64,000 nucleotides of DNA from Flavobacteriaceae bacterium (GCA_023257625.1 JALRBW010000069.1:1-64000); one strand, 5' to 3'; shown: positions 1 through 13,001, counted from the stretch's first letter. Notes: generated from the sequence alone by a model not told the origin. Numbers and translations are program-made.

Positions 1-2
1 TG

Positions 3-227
3 GGCCTGCCTGTGTTCAATACCGTGGCGGAGGCGGTGGATAAAACCGGCGCCAACGCATCGGTCATTTACGTGCCTCCCGCTTTCGCCGCCGATGCCAT
101 TCTCGAGGCGATCGATGCCGGCGTACCGCTGGTCGTGTGCATCACCGAAGGTATCCCGGTGATGGACATGGTGCGTGTCAAACGTGTACTGAAGGCGTCC
201 GGAACCCGCCTCGTGGGTCCCAATTGC
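3..227 (+). pseudogene. sucD: Foreign fragment of succinyl-CoA ligase alpha subunit (partial at both ends)
   Basis: The reading frame from base 3 translates as an internal piece (about 75 residues) of the alpha subunit of succinyl-CoA synthetase, the TCA-cycle enzyme that couples succinyl-CoA cleavage to nucleoside triphosphate synthesis. Recognisable blocks are GLPVFNTV near the start, [17 protein letters not shown] and LVGPNC. In the family LVGPNC is followed by PGVI, but here the homology stops at that point (base ~227) and the frame runs on into unrelated AT-rich DNA. The piece is very GC-rich with proteobacterial-type codon use, unlike everything else in the window. The most likely reading is a chimeric join rather than a gene of this organism. 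The family call is secure; the source organism is unknown. Confidence 0.9.
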
Positions 228-228
228 C
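218..228. other. Chimeric junction with ~11-base microhomology
   Basis: The stretch TCCCAATTGCC fits both flanks. Read on the plus strand it continues the sucD codons for GPNC. Read on the minus strand it encodes the QLG that follows SWW in the patatin protein. Base composition changes abruptly here from GC-rich to AT-rich. Neither gene continues on the other side. Confidence 0.8.
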
Positions 229-1069
229 ACCACGATTTCATTTGTTCTTTATCAAAAACCAAAGAATGCGTGGTGAGCACTTGCGGAGTATAAAAAATTC
301 TTAAATCTGCTTTATAATCTTCAGCTAACAATTTTCCGATATGTATATTCTGAGATGCAATACGATCAGAAATAAAATCAAAAATGACGCCTAACGCATC
401 AAAGGGATTAGAAGAATGCACTCGATTGGTTTGCTGAAATTCAGTGTCTAACATTATTGCGTCAATATGGGTAGCACCCATGTTAATTGCTTTTTCAATA
501 GGTATTATACAACCTAATCCTCCATCTGCATATTCACAACCTTCTTTAGAAACCAAACTCATAAAAGGAACATAATTACAAGAAATCCAAATCCAGTCTA
601 AAAAATCGTGATAATCAAAATCATGAATACTTTTATATTCAACACTATTAGTAGATAAATTGGATACACATACTATAACATCTTTATTTCCTTTTTTAAC
701 ACTTTCAAAAAACGATTTTGAAATTTCATAAGCCAACAAACGCCGAAGATTAAAACTTTCTCCAAATGTTTTTCTTCCTTTAATAAAGTTTTTAAGAACA
801 TTGAGGTGATTGATTTTAATATGATGCGTCCCTTTCTTTTTACGAATTAAAAAGGGATTATTATCAAATATACTAGATTGCGTGACATGAGTAAATGCAT
901 GCTTTATTTCTTCAATTTTATTAGCAGCTAAATGAGTAATCAATAAGCTTCCAGTAGAGGTTCCTAAAAATAAATCATAGGATTTTCCTTCCTCTTGCAT
1001 TAAATATTGGGCAACACCTCCGGCAAAAGCACCTTTGCTTCCACCACCTGAGATAACTAGTGCACGCAT
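228..1069 (-). CDS. Patatin-like phospholipase, C-terminus cut off by a chimeric junction
   Basis: Predicted serine lipid acyl hydrolase with the patatin fold. The start at base 1069 gives a protein opening [15 protein letters not shown], placing the oxyanion-hole glycine loop (GGGSKG, residues 8-13) right at the N-terminus as in flavobacterial homologues. The nucleophile elbow GTSTG is at 36-40 (Ser38) and the catalytic Asp lies in ADGGLG (Asp182). The longer upstream frame adds only non-homologous residues. About 280 residues remain, ending near SWWQLG; homologues continue past this point, so about 15-25 C-terminal residues are probably missing where the sequence switches to foreign DNA. 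There is no signal peptide, so it is likely cytosolic. It diverges from recG. The substrate cannot be told from sequence. Confidence 0.85.
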
Positions 1070-1136
1070 AAATTCTTGTTTTGGTATTCCTTTTTTTAAA
1101 TTTACATGCTTTCCACCGAATAAAAAAAACAGATTG

Positions 1137-3236
1137 ATGAATGTTATGCAAACGGCCATAGAATATCTTAAAGGAGTTGGTCCTGAAAGAGCCCGTTTGC
1201 TAAAAACAGAATTACAAATACATTCTTATCAAGATTTAGTACATTTTTTTCCGAACCGTTATCTTGATAGAACTCAATTTCATTCTTTAAGTAATCTTCC
1301 TCAAAACAATTCGGAAATACAGCTAATTGGTGTAATTACCTCAATTGAATATGTTGAACAAAAGCATGGAAAACGAATGATAGCTACCTTTTCTGATGAA
1401 ACTGGAAGTATAGAATTAGTTTGGTTTAGAGGATATAAATGGATTCGAGAATCGTTAAAATTAAATACCCTATATGTAATCTTTGGTCGATTAAATTGGT
1501 TTAAAGGAAGGGCTAGTATGCCACATCCTGAAATGGAACTAAAAGAAAACTATGAACAAGGGGTAAAAGCAGCTTTTTATCCTATATATCCAACAACTGA
1601 AAAATTAACTCAAAAAGGAATTTCTCAACGTGTCATTCAAAAGTTAGTAGCCTCCTTGCTTCAAGAACATGCTGAATCTTTTGCCGAAACCTTGCCAGAT
1701 TATCTTTTACATCATTTTAAATTTTACTCGAAAAAAGAAGCGCTTTGGCATATTCATTTTCCAACCACACAGCATGAATTATCACGCGCACAACAACGCC
1801 TCAAATTTGAAGAGTTTTTCTTTTTACAGGTTCAATTGCTTTTAAAAAATCAACAACGCAAACAAAAAATAAAAGGATATACCTTCAAGATGGTAGGTCC
1901 AATTTTTCATGAATTTTATGAAAATCACCTTCCCTTTTTACTTACTAATTCTCAAAAAAAAGTAATTAAGGAAATTCGAAATGATATGGGATCAGGAAAA
2001 CAAATGAATCGTTTGTTACAAGGAGACGTAGGTTCTGGAAAAACTATTGTAGCCTTGTTTGCCTCTTTGATAGCAATAGACAATCAATTTCAGTCTTGTA
2101 TAGTTGCCCCTACTGAAATTTTGGTACAGCAGCATTATCAAACCTTATCAGAATTACTCTCTAAATCTGAGGTCAGTTGCGAAATGTTAACAGGTAGTAC
2201 TTCTAAAAAAGATCGTGTTTCAATTCATGAAGGATTACAAAATGGAACTATTCATCTGTTAGTGGGAACCCATGCAATTTTTGAAGAAACTGTACAATTT
2301 AAAAATCTTGGATTAGCTATTATTGATGAGCAACATCGTTTTGGTGTAGCCCAACGCGCTAAACTTTGGCATAAAAATGATATTCCTCCTCATATACTTG
2401 TTATGACTGCCACACCAATACCCAGAACCTTAGCGATGAGTATTTATGGTGATTTAGATTATTCTTTAATAAATGAACTTCCTCCCGGAAGAAAACCTGT
2501 AAAAACACTTCATAGATTTGATAAAAATCGATTACAAGTTTTTGCCTTTATCAAAGATCAAATTGACCTAGGAAGACAAATTTATATTGTCTATCCATTA
2601 ATACAAGAATCAGAAAAATTAGATTATAAGGATTTAATGGATGGTTATGAAAGTATTTCACGAAGCTTTCCTTCACCAAAGTATCAAATTAGCATTGTTC
2701 ACGGTCAGATGAAAGCCGATGATAAGGCTTATGAAATGGGTCGTTTTGTTCGTGGAGAAACAAACATAATGGTAGCAACAACCGTAATTGAAGTAGGAGT
2801 TAATGTTCCTAATGCTAGTGTAATGATTGTAGAAAGTGCGGAACGCTTTGGATTGTCCCAATTGCATCAACTAAGAGGCCGTGTTGGACGTGGTGCTGAT
2901 CAAAGTTACTGTATACTAATGAGCAGCCATGCTTTAAGTGATGACGGAAAAGTTAGATTAGAAACTATGGTAAAAACAAATGATGGTTTTGAAATTGCCG
3001 AAGTAGATTTGAGATTAAGAGGCCCTGGTAACGTAATGGGTACACAGCAAAGCGGTATACTTCAACTTAAAATTGCAGATTTAGTAAAAGATGCTACCCT
3101 ACTTAAAGCTGCACGTGATACTGTAAAACAATTGCTTAAGAATGATCCTGAATTAGTAAGTGCACATCATCAGTGCGTTAAACGGACCTTATCTTCAATG
3201 CGAATAGATAGCAATATTTGGAACTTCATTAGCTAA
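1137..3236 (+). CDS. recG: ATP-dependent DNA helicase RecG
   Basis: RecG is the double-strand DNA translocase that remodels stalled replication forks and branch-migrates Holliday junctions. The start at ATG 1137 gives MNVMQTAIEYLKGVGPERA, matching the usual N-terminus of flavobacterial RecG; an ATG at 1146 is the alternative. The ~699-aa length is normal. An N-terminal wedge/OB domain is followed by the helicase core: Walker A GDVGSGKT near residue 296, DEQH box (IIDEQHRFG) near 396, motif III TATPIPRT near 422, and the RecG motif with the Q-rich HQLRGRVGRG segment. It diverges from the patatin gene across about 67 bases, which must hold both promoters; no clear TAnnTTTG box was found for recG. 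Confidence 0.97.
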   Translation: MNVMQTAIEYLKGVGPERARLLKTELQIHSYQDLVHFFPNRYLDRTQFHSLSNLPQNNSEIQLIGVITSIEYVEQKHGKRMIATFSDETGSIELVWFRGYKWIRESLKLNTLYVIFGRLNWFKGRASMPHPEMELKENYEQGVKAAFYPIYPTTEKLTQKGISQRVIQKLVASLLQEHAESFAETLPDYLLHHFKFYSKKEALWHIHFPTTQHELSRAQQRLKFEEFFFLQVQLLLKNQQRKQKIKGYTFKMVGPIFHEFYENHLPFLLTNSQKKVIKEIRNDMGSGKQMNRLLQGDVGSGKTIVALFASLIAIDNQFQSCIVAPTEILVQQHYQTLSELLSKSEVSCEMLTGSTSKKDRVSIHEGLQNGTIHLLVGTHAIFEETVQFKNLGLAIIDEQHRFGVAQRAKLWHKNDIPPHILVMTATPIPRTLAMSIYGDLDYSLINELPPGRKPVKTLHRFDKNRLQVFAFIKDQIDLGRQIYIVYPLIQESEKLDYKDLMDGYESISRSFPSPKYQISIVHGQMKADDKAYEMGRFVRGETNIMVATTVIEVGVNVPNASVMIVESAERFGLSQLHQLRGRVGRGADQSYCILMSSHALSDDGKVRLETMVKTNDGFEIAEVDLRLRGPGNVMGTQQSGILQLKIADLVKDATLLKAARDTVKQLLKNDPELVSAHHQCVKRTLSSMRIDSNIWNFIS

Positions 3237-3254
3237 TTTGGCCTTATAGATTCC

Positions 3255-3262
3255 TATATTTG
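3255..3262 (+). promoter_or_regulatory. -7 promoter box of pheT (TATATTTG)
   Basis: Perfect match to the Bacteroidota -7 consensus TAnnTTTG, 25 bases before the TTG start of pheT and in the short recG-pheT gap. No TTTG box at the usual -33 distance is obvious. Confidence 0.6.
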
Positions 3263-3287
3263 TAACAAATTTTTAAAATCTTTTCCA

Positions 3288-5696
3288 TTGAAAATTTCCC
3301 ATAATTGGCTGCAACAATTTATCAAAGTCAATCTTCCAATTGAAGAAATCGCGAGGCTATTAACCGATCTTGGACTTGAAGTAGAAGGTATTTATCCCTT
3401 TCAGAGTTTAAAAGGTGGTTTACAAGGTGTCGTTGTAGGAGAAGTTTTAAAGTGTGAACCTCATCCAAATGCGGATCGGTTAAGAATTACAGAAGTTAAT
3501 TTGGGAACAGAAGGAATTGTACCTATAGTTTGCGGTGCACCTAATGTTGCTAAAGGACAAAAAGTAGCTGTTGCTACAGTAGGTACAACATTATATATGT
3601 ATAACGGTACTGAATTAAAAATTGGGAAAAGTAAAATACGTGGTGAAGTAAGTATGGGAATGATCTGTGCAGAAGATGAACTAGGTCTAGGGTCTAACCA
3701 TGATGGAATTCTTATTCTTGACAATACACTTTTACCAGGAACACCCGCATCAAAAGTGTTTTCAATTGAAAATGATACCGTATTTGAAATAGGTCTTACT
3801 CCAAATAGAGCTGATGCAATGAGTCATATGGGTGTAGCTAGAGACCTAAAAGCCCTATGCATGTTAAGAGAAATTCCCTTTGAATGGAATATTCCAGAAA
3901 CATCATCTTTTCATATTGAAAACACAAAATCAACTATACAAGTAGAAGTAATTGACACAGAAAGATGCACACAATATTATGGAGTAACACTTTCTAATAT
4001 TAAAGTAGCCCCTTCTCCCTCTTGGCTTCAAAATAGATTGAAAGCCATTGGAATAAATCCGAAAAACAATGTTGTTGACGTTACAAATTATGCCCTTCAT
4101 GAATTAGGGCAACCCTTACATGCTTTTGATGCTTCAAAAATTGATTCTAAAATTAAAGTTCAAACCTTTCCCAAGGGAACTAAGTTTACCACTCTTGATG
4201 GGGTTGAGCGCACCTTGAGTGATGAAGACTTGATGATCAGTGATGCATCTACACCCCATTGTATTGCGGGAGTGTTTGGAGGAATGAATTCTGGTGTTAC
4301 AGAACAAACCACAACTGTTTTTTTAGAAAGTGCCTATTTTGATCCTGTTAGTATTCGCAAAACAGCTAAACTTCACGGGTTATCAACCGATGCTTCTTTT
4401 CGTTTTGAAAGGGGTATTGATCCTGAAATCGGAATTTACGCTTTAAAGAGAGCTTCATTGCTCATTAAAAAAATAGCAGGTGGAGTTATTTCTAGTGAAA
4501 TCCAGGAACATTCAAAGCCCCTTAAAGTATCTTCACCTCTCTTTTTAAGTTATGAGCTAATTGAAAAAACAATTGGTGAACCTCTTTCCAAAAACGTATT
4601 GAATACTATATTGAATGCCCTTGAAATCAAAATTAATTCTGTTTCTGAATCAGGTATCGGAATAACCATACCAAATTATCGAGTAGATGTGATTCGGCCA
4701 GCAGATGTTATTGAAGAAATTTTAAGAGTATATGGTTATAACAACCTATCAAGTAAACCGCTTCAATTTATTGCAAATCCCCCTTACAGTTGGAAAGACA
4801 CCCACAAACTAACGGAGTCTATCGCAAACAAACTAACCCATTTTGGATTTTATGAAGTTCTTAATAATTCATTAACTTCACCAGAGTTCAAATCTGATTT
4901 TTACCATCCCGTGACACTAGTTAATCCCCTTGGAAAAGAGCTGTCAATGATGCGTCAAAGCTTGTTACATCCCTTGTTAGAAAATATTTCATTTAACTCT
5001 AATAGGCAACAAAAACAAATCAAACTGTTTGAATTTGGATCTGTTTATGGTCAAAAAGACAAACAGTACATCGAATCAAAGCGATTAGGATTAGCTTTGG
5101 TTGGTCCAACTTTTGAGACTCATTGGGATTCAGTACAATCACCTCAACCCTTTTTCTTTTTCAAGGGTATTCTTGCTGATATATTTTCTGGTTTAGGACT
5201 TTTCTCTCATGAGTTCCAATCTATTAAACACGGTTTTTTTGATCAAGCATTTAGCATTGTTTACCTTAAAAAATCTTACGGAATAATGGGGCTACTTTCT
5301 AAGAAAATTGAATCTCAATTTGAAATTAATCAAGATGTTTACTTTGCAGAATTGGATTGGGAAGCACTTATTAAAAAATCTTTTGATAAAGGGGTAACCT
5401 TTGAAGATATATCAAAATACCCTATTATGCGAAGAGATTTTGCTCTCTTAGTAGATGAGTCGATTCCATTTGAAGCATTGCAAAAAGCTGCATTACAAAC
5501 TGAACAGAAAATACTTAAAGAGGTTCAGCTTTTTGATGTTTATGAAGGGAAAAATCTTCCAACAGGAAAAAAATCTTATGGCTTAAGTTTTAGTTTTCAA
5601 GACAACAGTAAGACATTAACAGATCCTCAAGTAGATAAGGTAATGGAAAAATTAAAACAAAATTTCAAAAAACAATTCGGAGCTGATTTACGTTAA
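3288..5696 (+). CDS. pheT: Phenylalanine--tRNA ligase beta subunit
   Basis: Beta subunit of the (alpha-beta)2 phenylalanyl-tRNA synthetase, involved in tRNA binding and editing of Tyr-tRNA(Phe). The 802-aa length is typical. An EMAP-type tRNA-binding domain lies at about residues 40-150, the B3/B4 editing region follows, then B5, the core, and a C-terminal FDX-ACB anticodon-binding domain from about 710 (KYPIMRRDFALLVDE). The start codon is TTG at 3288: the protein opens MKISHNWLQQFIKVNLP, the conserved beginning of PheT, and there is no ATG in that position. The catalytic alpha subunit pheS is not in the window. A -7 box just upstream suggests its own promoter. Confidence 0.97.
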   Translation: MKISHNWLQQFIKVNLPIEEIARLLTDLGLEVEGIYPFQSLKGGLQGVVVGEVLKCEPHPNADRLRITEVNLGTEGIVPIVCGAPNVAKGQKVAVATVGTTLYMYNGTELKIGKSKIRGEVSMGMICAEDELGLGSNHDGILILDNTLLPGTPASKVFSIENDTVFEIGLTPNRADAMSHMGVARDLKALCMLREIPFEWNIPETSSFHIENTKSTIQVEVIDTERCTQYYGVTLSNIKVAPSPSWLQNRLKAIGINPKNNVVDVTNYALHELGQPLHAFDASKIDSKIKVQTFPKGTKFTTLDGVERTLSDEDLMISDASTPHCIAGVFGGMNSGVTEQTTTVFLESAYFDPVSIRKTAKLHGLSTDASFRFERGIDPEIGIYALKRASLLIKKIAGGVISSEIQEHSKPLKVSSPLFLSYELIEKTIGEPLSKNVLNTILNALEIKINSVSESGIGITIPNYRVDVIRPADVIEEILRVYGYNNLSSKPLQFIANPPYSWKDTHKLTESIANKLTHFGFYEVLNNSLTSPEFKSDFYHPVTLVNPLGKELSMMRQSLLHPLLENISFNSNRQQKQIKLFEFGSVYGQKDKQYIESKRLGLALVGPTFETHWDSVQSPQPFFFFKGILADIFSGLGLFSHEFQSIKHGFFDQAFSIVYLKKSYGIMGLLSKKIESQFEINQDVYFAELDWEALIKKSFDKGVTFEDISKYPIMRRDFALLVDESIPFEALQKAALQTEQKILKEVQLFDVYEGKNLPTGKKSYGLSFSFQDNSKTLTDPQVDKVMEKLKQNFKKQFGADLR

Positions 5697-5731
5697 ATTG
5701 GCCATCTTTTAAATCCAAAAAAAATTATTTC

Positions 5732-5739
5732 TATTTTTG
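5732..5739 (+). promoter_or_regulatory. -7 promoter box (TATTTTTG)
   Basis: Matches TAnnTTTG, 21 bases before the ATG at 5761 in the gap after pheT. Confidence 0.5.
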
Positions 5740-5760
5740 TGATACAAATGATTTGGAACG

Positions 5761-6450
5761 ATGAAGATGAAGTTACTCACCCCTACTAATATTGAATCAG
5801 AATTAAAAAAAATCCGAAACCAAGAAAGTGAATCTACTCTCTTTGAAATTAATTTAAAAGAGTTATTAAATGAACAAAAAATTGTATCCAAGAACAATTT
5901 TTCTCTTGATTTATTAAAAACTGATAATATTTTTCATTTAGACCAAATTAAAAAGGTTTGTATCGATTACCGACTTCGTTTTTTAGACCTTGCCTATTTT
6001 AAAGGCAACCTTCCTGAATCAGCGGAAAGCGAAATTGAACTACTAGAAAAGGAACACCAAACCCAGTTAGGTGATTTTAAATTAATGGCTCCTTCAGTTT
6101 TATTTAGATTGGAAAAAACAGACGATCCGCTACTATTTGTACCTATTGGTAATCAATATTATTATCTAGTCCATAAATGGGGAAACGATCTTCATCCACT
6201 CCGTAAAATTTTAATGTGGCCTTTTAAAGGTATTTGGCATTTATTGAGCTTAGTTTTGGTTATAAGCTTCTTAGTGACGTTAATTACTCCGATTTCCATT
6301 TTTACTAAATCTACGGATGCTTCTGCATTTTGGATGCTCTTTTTCTTTATGTTTAAAGCCATTGCTTCCGTTGTCCTTTTTTATGGTTTTGCACTTGGTA
6401 AAAATTTTAATCCTGCAATATGGAATAGTAAATACAATAAAGCACTTTAA
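5761..6450 (+). CDS. Conserved two-helix membrane protein of unknown function
   Basis: 229 aa; I do not recognise a named family. The first ~150 residues are soluble and charged. Two hydrophobic segments follow at about 159-181 and 189-211, with a short polar C-terminus (IWNSKYNKAL). There is no signal peptide, so the N-terminal domain is probably cytosolic and anchored to the inner membrane by a C-terminal hairpin. It starts 64 bases after pheT behind its own -7 box and is separated by one base from a DUF2007-type protein, so the two are probably co-transcribed and may act together. No function is claimed. Confidence 0.75.
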   Translation: MKMKLLTPTNIESELKKIRNQESESTLFEINLKELLNEQKIVSKNNFSLDLLKTDNIFHLDQIKKVCIDYRLRFLDLAYFKGNLPESAESEIELLEKEHQTQLGDFKLMAPSVLFRLEKTDDPLLFVPIGNQYYYLVHKWGNDLHPLRKILMWPFKGIWHLLSLVLVISFLVTLITPISIFTKSTDASAFWMLFFFMFKAIASVVLFYGFALGKNFNPAIWNSKYNKAL

Positions 6451-6451
6451 A

Positions 6452-6673
6452 ATGTCTCACAAGTCTTACCAAAAACTATTTGTTGGTTCTTCTATAGAAG
6501 TAATTCCTCTTTATGATCTATTAGTAGACCAAAATATTGTTCCTGTTATTAAAGACATAGCGGAATCAGGAAGATTAGCAGGATTTGGTTCCCTCTCTAC
6601 AGATCAAGAAGTTTGGGTTCATTCCGACGAATGGAAAATGGCACAACAAATTTTAAATTCACTTGTTCACTAA
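6452..6673 (+). CDS. DUF2007-type putative signal-transducing protein
   Basis: 73-aa small protein beginning MSHKSYQKLFVGSSIEV, resembling the DUF2007 family (PII-uridylyltransferase C-terminal-like, often called putative signal transducing protein). The family pattern is an initial beta strand, a helix covering a residue run like LLVDQNIVPVIKD, and a final VWVHSDEWKMAQQIL segment. The start at 6452 lies two bases after the stop of the preceding membrane protein, so translational coupling is likely; the longer upstream frame is overlapping read-through of that gene. Cytosolic; no known ligand. Confidence 0.8.
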   Translation: MSHKSYQKLFVGSSIEVIPLYDLLVDQNIVPVIKDIAESGRLAGFGSLSTDQEVWVHSDEWKMAQQILNSLVH

Positions 6674-6721
6674 AAAATAGTTTTCTTATTTTTAGCCAAA
6701 CCAATGAATTAAACCAATCCT

Positions 6722-9960
<3,239 letters not shown>

Positions 9961-10020
9961 TTACACATTTCTATGGGAGCTATTTAAAACACTCATTAGA
10001 AATTTTAGAAGAGAATATTG

Positions 10021-10028
10021 TAATTTTG
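10021..10028 (+). promoter_or_regulatory. -7 promoter box almost touching the start codon (TAATTTTG)
   Basis: Perfect TAnnTTTG box ending only four bases before the GTG start at 10033. If functional it would yield a leaderless or near-leaderless mRNA. Confidence 0.5.
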
Positions 10029-10032
10029 AAAT

Positions 10033-11418
10033 GTGAAAAATCCATTTATTATCTCTTGTATTACAGGTTTAGCATTATTCGCATGCTCTCCTTCTAACCC
10101 TAAGACAGGAATTTTTTTTGCTGGACAAATAATAAATCCTTCATCACGACAAATTACCTTATATCAAGGAGATCAGACAGTTGACATTGTTGCTTTAGAT
10201 GAAAATTTACGCTTTGAAAAACAATACGATTCTATGGTCAGTGGAATATATAAATTAGAACACTTACCTGAATATCAAACACTTTTGTTGGAAACTGGAG
10301 ATAGCCTTTGGGTTAGAATTAATGCCGCAGCATTTGATGAATCCATTGTATTTTCTGGTCTAGGTGCCTCCAAAAATAATTTTTTAATGGAATTGTTTTT
10401 AAAGCAAGAGGAGGAAACTCGATTTTTATCCTCTAAATACTCAAGTAGCAGTAAAACTTTTAATAGAATACTTGACTCTCTTGTAAAAGACAAAAAAAAT
10501 ATTTGGATTATAATGGATTCATTAAACACCCTTTCTCCTATTGCACAAAAAGTAACCCAAGCAGCTTATATTTATCCTTATGCTAGTATTCGTGAAAGAT
10601 ATGCCTTACTGAGAGGATTGCAATGGAATAGTTATGAAGATAGTGTTTATTTTGGTTATCGTAAATATTTAAGTTTTGAAGATACAGATTTGGCTTATTT
10701 TGATCCTTACGTCAATTATATACTTAATTTTATTAGTGTGGAAGCGCAAGATCGTTCTCTACCCTATTTTCAACAAAAGAGTACAACAAATTTCAATATA
10801 CGTCGACTCGAAGTTTTAGATCGTAATATAAAAGGTTCACTTTTAAGAAACAATTTAGCGCGAGCAATTGCCTTAGAAGAGATACTGACTTTTGAAAACC
10901 ATTCTCAACATGAAAGATTTTTACAATTTTATTCTACGGTAAACACCTCTCCCAATTATTTAGCAGAAGTGCTCGATTTACACACAGATATCAGTTTAAT
11001 GGAGCCTAAAAAAACACTACCTGAAATTGAACTTGAAAACACACATCGTGAAATTGTTAGCAGTATGCTTTTGGCTAATGGAAATCCTACGGTAATTTAT
11101 TTTTGGTCACAAACTCAAATGAACCACTACCGCGATACATTAGAACGGGTAAAACAAATGGAAGATCAATACCCTTCTATTCGTTTTGTTGGAATTTGTA
11201 TTCAACCCTTTAATAACATGGTAGAACAAGTGCATGAAATGCTAGAAGTACGTAAAACCGATCAATTTGCACTTGTAGATTTTGAAAAAGCTGGTAAAGC
11301 ATGGGTGTTAACCCTTTTAAATAAAGCCATAGTACTCGATCAAAAAGGAAAGATTGTTGAGGGCTTCGGTAACTTTCTAGATAATGACTTTGAATTAATA
11401 TTAAAAGGCCTAAATTAA
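10033..11418 (+). CDS. Lipoprotein with C-terminal thioredoxin-like domain lacking a CXXC pair
   Basis: 461-aa predicted lipoprotein. The signal peptide ends in lipobox LFA-C (Cys18), so the mature protein should be membrane-anchored in the periplasm. Residues ~20-110 resemble the N-terminal beta domain found before TlpA/AhpC-type thioredoxin folds in Bacteroidota. The C-terminal ~130 residues have the fold pattern ([29 protein letters not shown]), but the usual WCxxC site reads FWSQTQM without cysteine, so disulfide exchange is not expected. GTG at 10033 is chosen because the signal peptide requires it and no other start is near. It converges on the transaldolase gene, sharing TTAA at 11415-11418. 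The role is unknown. Confidence 0.85.
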   Translation: MKNPFIISCITGLALFACSPSNPKTGIFFAGQIINPSSRQITLYQGDQTVDIVALDENLRFEKQYDSMVSGIYKLEHLPEYQTLLLETGDSLWVRINAAAFDESIVFSGLGASKNNFLMELFLKQEEETRFLSSKYSSSSKTFNRILDSLVKDKKNIWIIMDSLNTLSPIAQKVTQAAYIYPYASIRERYALLRGLQWNSYEDSVYFGYRKYLSFEDTDLAYFDPYVNYILNFISVEAQDRSLPYFQQKSTTNFNIRRLEVLDRNIKGSLLRNNLARAIALEEILTFENHSQHERFLQFYSTVNTSPNYLAEVLDLHTDISLMEPKKTLPEIELENTHREIVSSMLLANGNPTVIYFWSQTQMNHYRDTLERVKQMEDQYPSIRFVGICIQPFNNMVEQVHEMLEVRKTDQFALVDFEKAGKAWVLTLLNKAIVLDQKGKIVEGFGNFLDNDFELILKGLN

Positions 11419-12068
11419 TTTCCTTTTTTGTGGTCTGCTAAAAACTGTGCAAGTCCAATGTCAGTCAAGGGATGCTTTAAGAGGCCTTTGATTGCAGATA
11501 AAGGTCCAGTCATAACATCTGCCCCAAGTTTAGCACAATTTACAACATGCATAGTGTGGCGGACAGACGCAGCTAAAATTTCAGTTTCAAAAGCATAATT
11601 ATCATATACCAATCTAATTTCTTCAATTAATGTTAATCCATCAGTAGAATTATCATCCAAACGTCCAATAAACGGAGAAACATAGGTTGCACCTGCTTTT
11701 GCAGCTAATAAAGCTTGTCCAACTGAAAAAACCAAGGTGCAATTTGTTTTAATTCCTGCATCATAAAAATACTTAAGTGCTTTAACACCTTCCTCAATCA
11801 TTGGTATTTTAACTACAATTTGAGGATGTAATTTCGCTAAGGCCTCCCCTTCTTTAATCATTCCCTTTAAATCTACTGCTATTACTTCTGCAGAAACATC
11901 ACCGTCCACAATATTACATATATCTACATAATGCTTTAATATGTTTTTTTCACCTATAATTCCTTCTTTTGCCATTAATGAAGGGTTAGTTGTTACACCA
12001 TCTAAAACTCCAAGAGATTGGGCTTCACGTATTTGATCTAAGTTTGCGGTATCAATAAAAAATTTCAT
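11415..12068 (-). CDS. fsa: Transaldolase / fructose-6-phosphate aldolase-like protein
   Basis: 217-aa short-form transaldolase of the TalC/FSA family, cytosolic. Members either transfer dihydroxyacetone units in the pentose phosphate pathway or cleave fructose 6-phosphate; sequence does not decide which. The protein starts [13 protein letters not shown] as in the family. The Schiff-base lysine is in VVKIPM (Lys87), with TTNPS at 26-30 and FIGRLDD further on. Length is normal. It lies 10 bases downstream of a short-chain dehydrogenase on the same strand and is probably co-transcribed with it. The symbol is by family only; tal is the alternative. Confidence 0.92.
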   Translation of the reverse strand: MKFFIDTANLDQIREAQSLGVLDGVTTNPSLMAKEGIIGEKNILKHYVDICNIVDGDVSAEVIAVDLKGMIKEGEALAKLHPQIVVKIPMIEEGVKALKYFYDAGIKTNCTLVFSVGQALLAAKAGATYVSPFIGRLDDNSTDGLTLIEEIRLVYDNYAFETEILAASVRHTMHVVNCAKLGADVMTGPLSAIKGLLKHPLTDIGLAQFLADHKKGN

Positions 12069-12078
12069 AAGAAGTGGT

Positions 12079-12885
12079 TTATAATTTATAATGATTCATA
12101 ATTAGTCTTTCAAACTGATTTGCAGGTAAAATCCTTTTTAAAATAACAGATAATTTCTGCATTATTGGACCTTGAAAATAATGAACATTTACCTTAGAAT
12201 TTGTAATTATTTTTTCAATTTCTAGTGCAATTTCGAGAGGTGAATTTCCGTTGTCTACATGTGAATTCATACTAGCTAAACTACTTTGATAGGCTTTCTT
12301 ATAAGGTGAATTTTCTACTATTGGAGCATGATAACGCCTAGAAGCAATATCAGTGGCATAATCACCGGGAGCTAAAGTACAAACCTCTATTCCAAAAGAT
12401 TTCACTTCTATTCTCAAACTTTCCGACAATATGGACAAAGCACTTTTTGATGCAGAATAAACCCCACGAAAGGGCAAACCCATCGCTCCTGCAATTGATG
12501 TAATGTTGATGATGAGTCCCCTTTTTTGAACTCTCATTTGAGGCAATACAGCTTGAGCCATTAGAAGTGGGCCAAAACAATTGGTTGAAAAGTTTTTGCG
12601 TACCTCATCAAGATCTATTTCTTCCATTGGACCAGTAATCCCTACACCTGCATTATTAATTAAAACGTCAATAAACTTTTCTTTTTCTAAAATTAAATTA
12701 ACACAATGTTGAATGGATTTTTGATCTGTAATTTCTAATGGTAGCAATGGAAAATCAAATGATTCTTTATAACGCTTTGGATCTCGACTGGTACCATAAA
12801 CCTTGTACCCTAAAGCATAAAGGTGTTGTGCTGTAGCTCTTCCTAAACCTGAAGAAGCACCCGTAATAAGAACAACTTTAGACAT
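12079..12885 (-). CDS. Short-chain dehydrogenase/reductase (SDR family)
   Basis: 268-aa classical SDR with an NAD(P)-binding Rossmann fold: TGASSGLG at 8-15, NNAG at 77-80, and the catalytic Ser130 (NITS), Tyr143 and Lys147 (YSASK). The C-terminal extension ([23 protein letters not shown]) may bind a membrane or large substrate; the substrate is unknown. The ATG at 12885 begins only 16 bases after the 3' end of the SRP RNA gene on the same strand, with no room for a separate promoter unless it lies inside the RNA gene. It is followed by the transaldolase gene. Confidence 0.92.
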   Translation of the reverse strand: MSKVVLITGASSGLGRATAQHLYALGYKVYGTSRDPKRYKESFDFPLLPLEITDQKSIQHCVNLILEKEKFIDVLINNAGVGITGPMEEIDLDEVRKNFSTNCFGPLLMAQAVLPQMRVQKRGLIINITSIAGAMGLPFRGVYSASKSALSILSESLRIEVKSFGIEVCTLAPGDYATDIASRRYHAPIVENSPYKKAYQSSLASMNSHVDNGNSPLEIALEIEKIITNSKVNVHYFQGPIMQKLSVILKRILPANQFERLIMNHYKL

Positions 12886-12895
12886 TGTTTTTTAT

Positions 12896-12908
12896 AAAAA
12901 AGGGCAAG
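12896..12908 (-). terminator. Terminator formed by the closing stem of the SRP RNA plus U6
   Basis: The 3' arm of the SRP RNA terminal stem (CTTGCCC partner of GGGCAAG) is followed on the minus strand by TTTTTT. This would end transcription just before the dehydrogenase gene, or let some read through to it. Confidence 0.5.
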
Positions 12909-12999
12909 CTACCTACATCACACCGCTTCGACCGCCTACCCTTGCTGCGTTCCCACCCTGGGGGATTCAGCAGGAGCTGGTTGTGTAGAACTTGCCCGC
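12902..12999 (-). ncRNA. ffs: Signal recognition particle RNA, small bacterial (4.5S) type
   Basis: About 97 bases on the minus strand with the SRP RNA hallmarks. Terminal arms GGGCAAG and CTTGCCC pair with each other (12991-12997 and 12902-12908). The apical Ffh-binding helix carries CCCCCAGG..GGAACGCAGCAAGGG, corresponding to the conserved asymmetric and symmetric loops around a short tetraloop. The RNA pairs with Ffh to target membrane proteins. The terminal stem followed by six U residues (12896-12901) can act as its terminator. A strong promoter lies directly upstream. Confidence 0.93.
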
Positions 13000-13001
13000 A
13001 G

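Noticed and set aside
68-228. C-terminal continuation of the patatin frame to base 68
   Set aside because: Residues past SWWQLG are the antisense translation of the sucD fragment, so they are not part of the protein.
12-293. A complete 93-aa gene starting at GTG 12
   Set aside because: It is an internal sucD piece that then reads through the junction into the antisense of the patatin gene; neither end is a real terminus.
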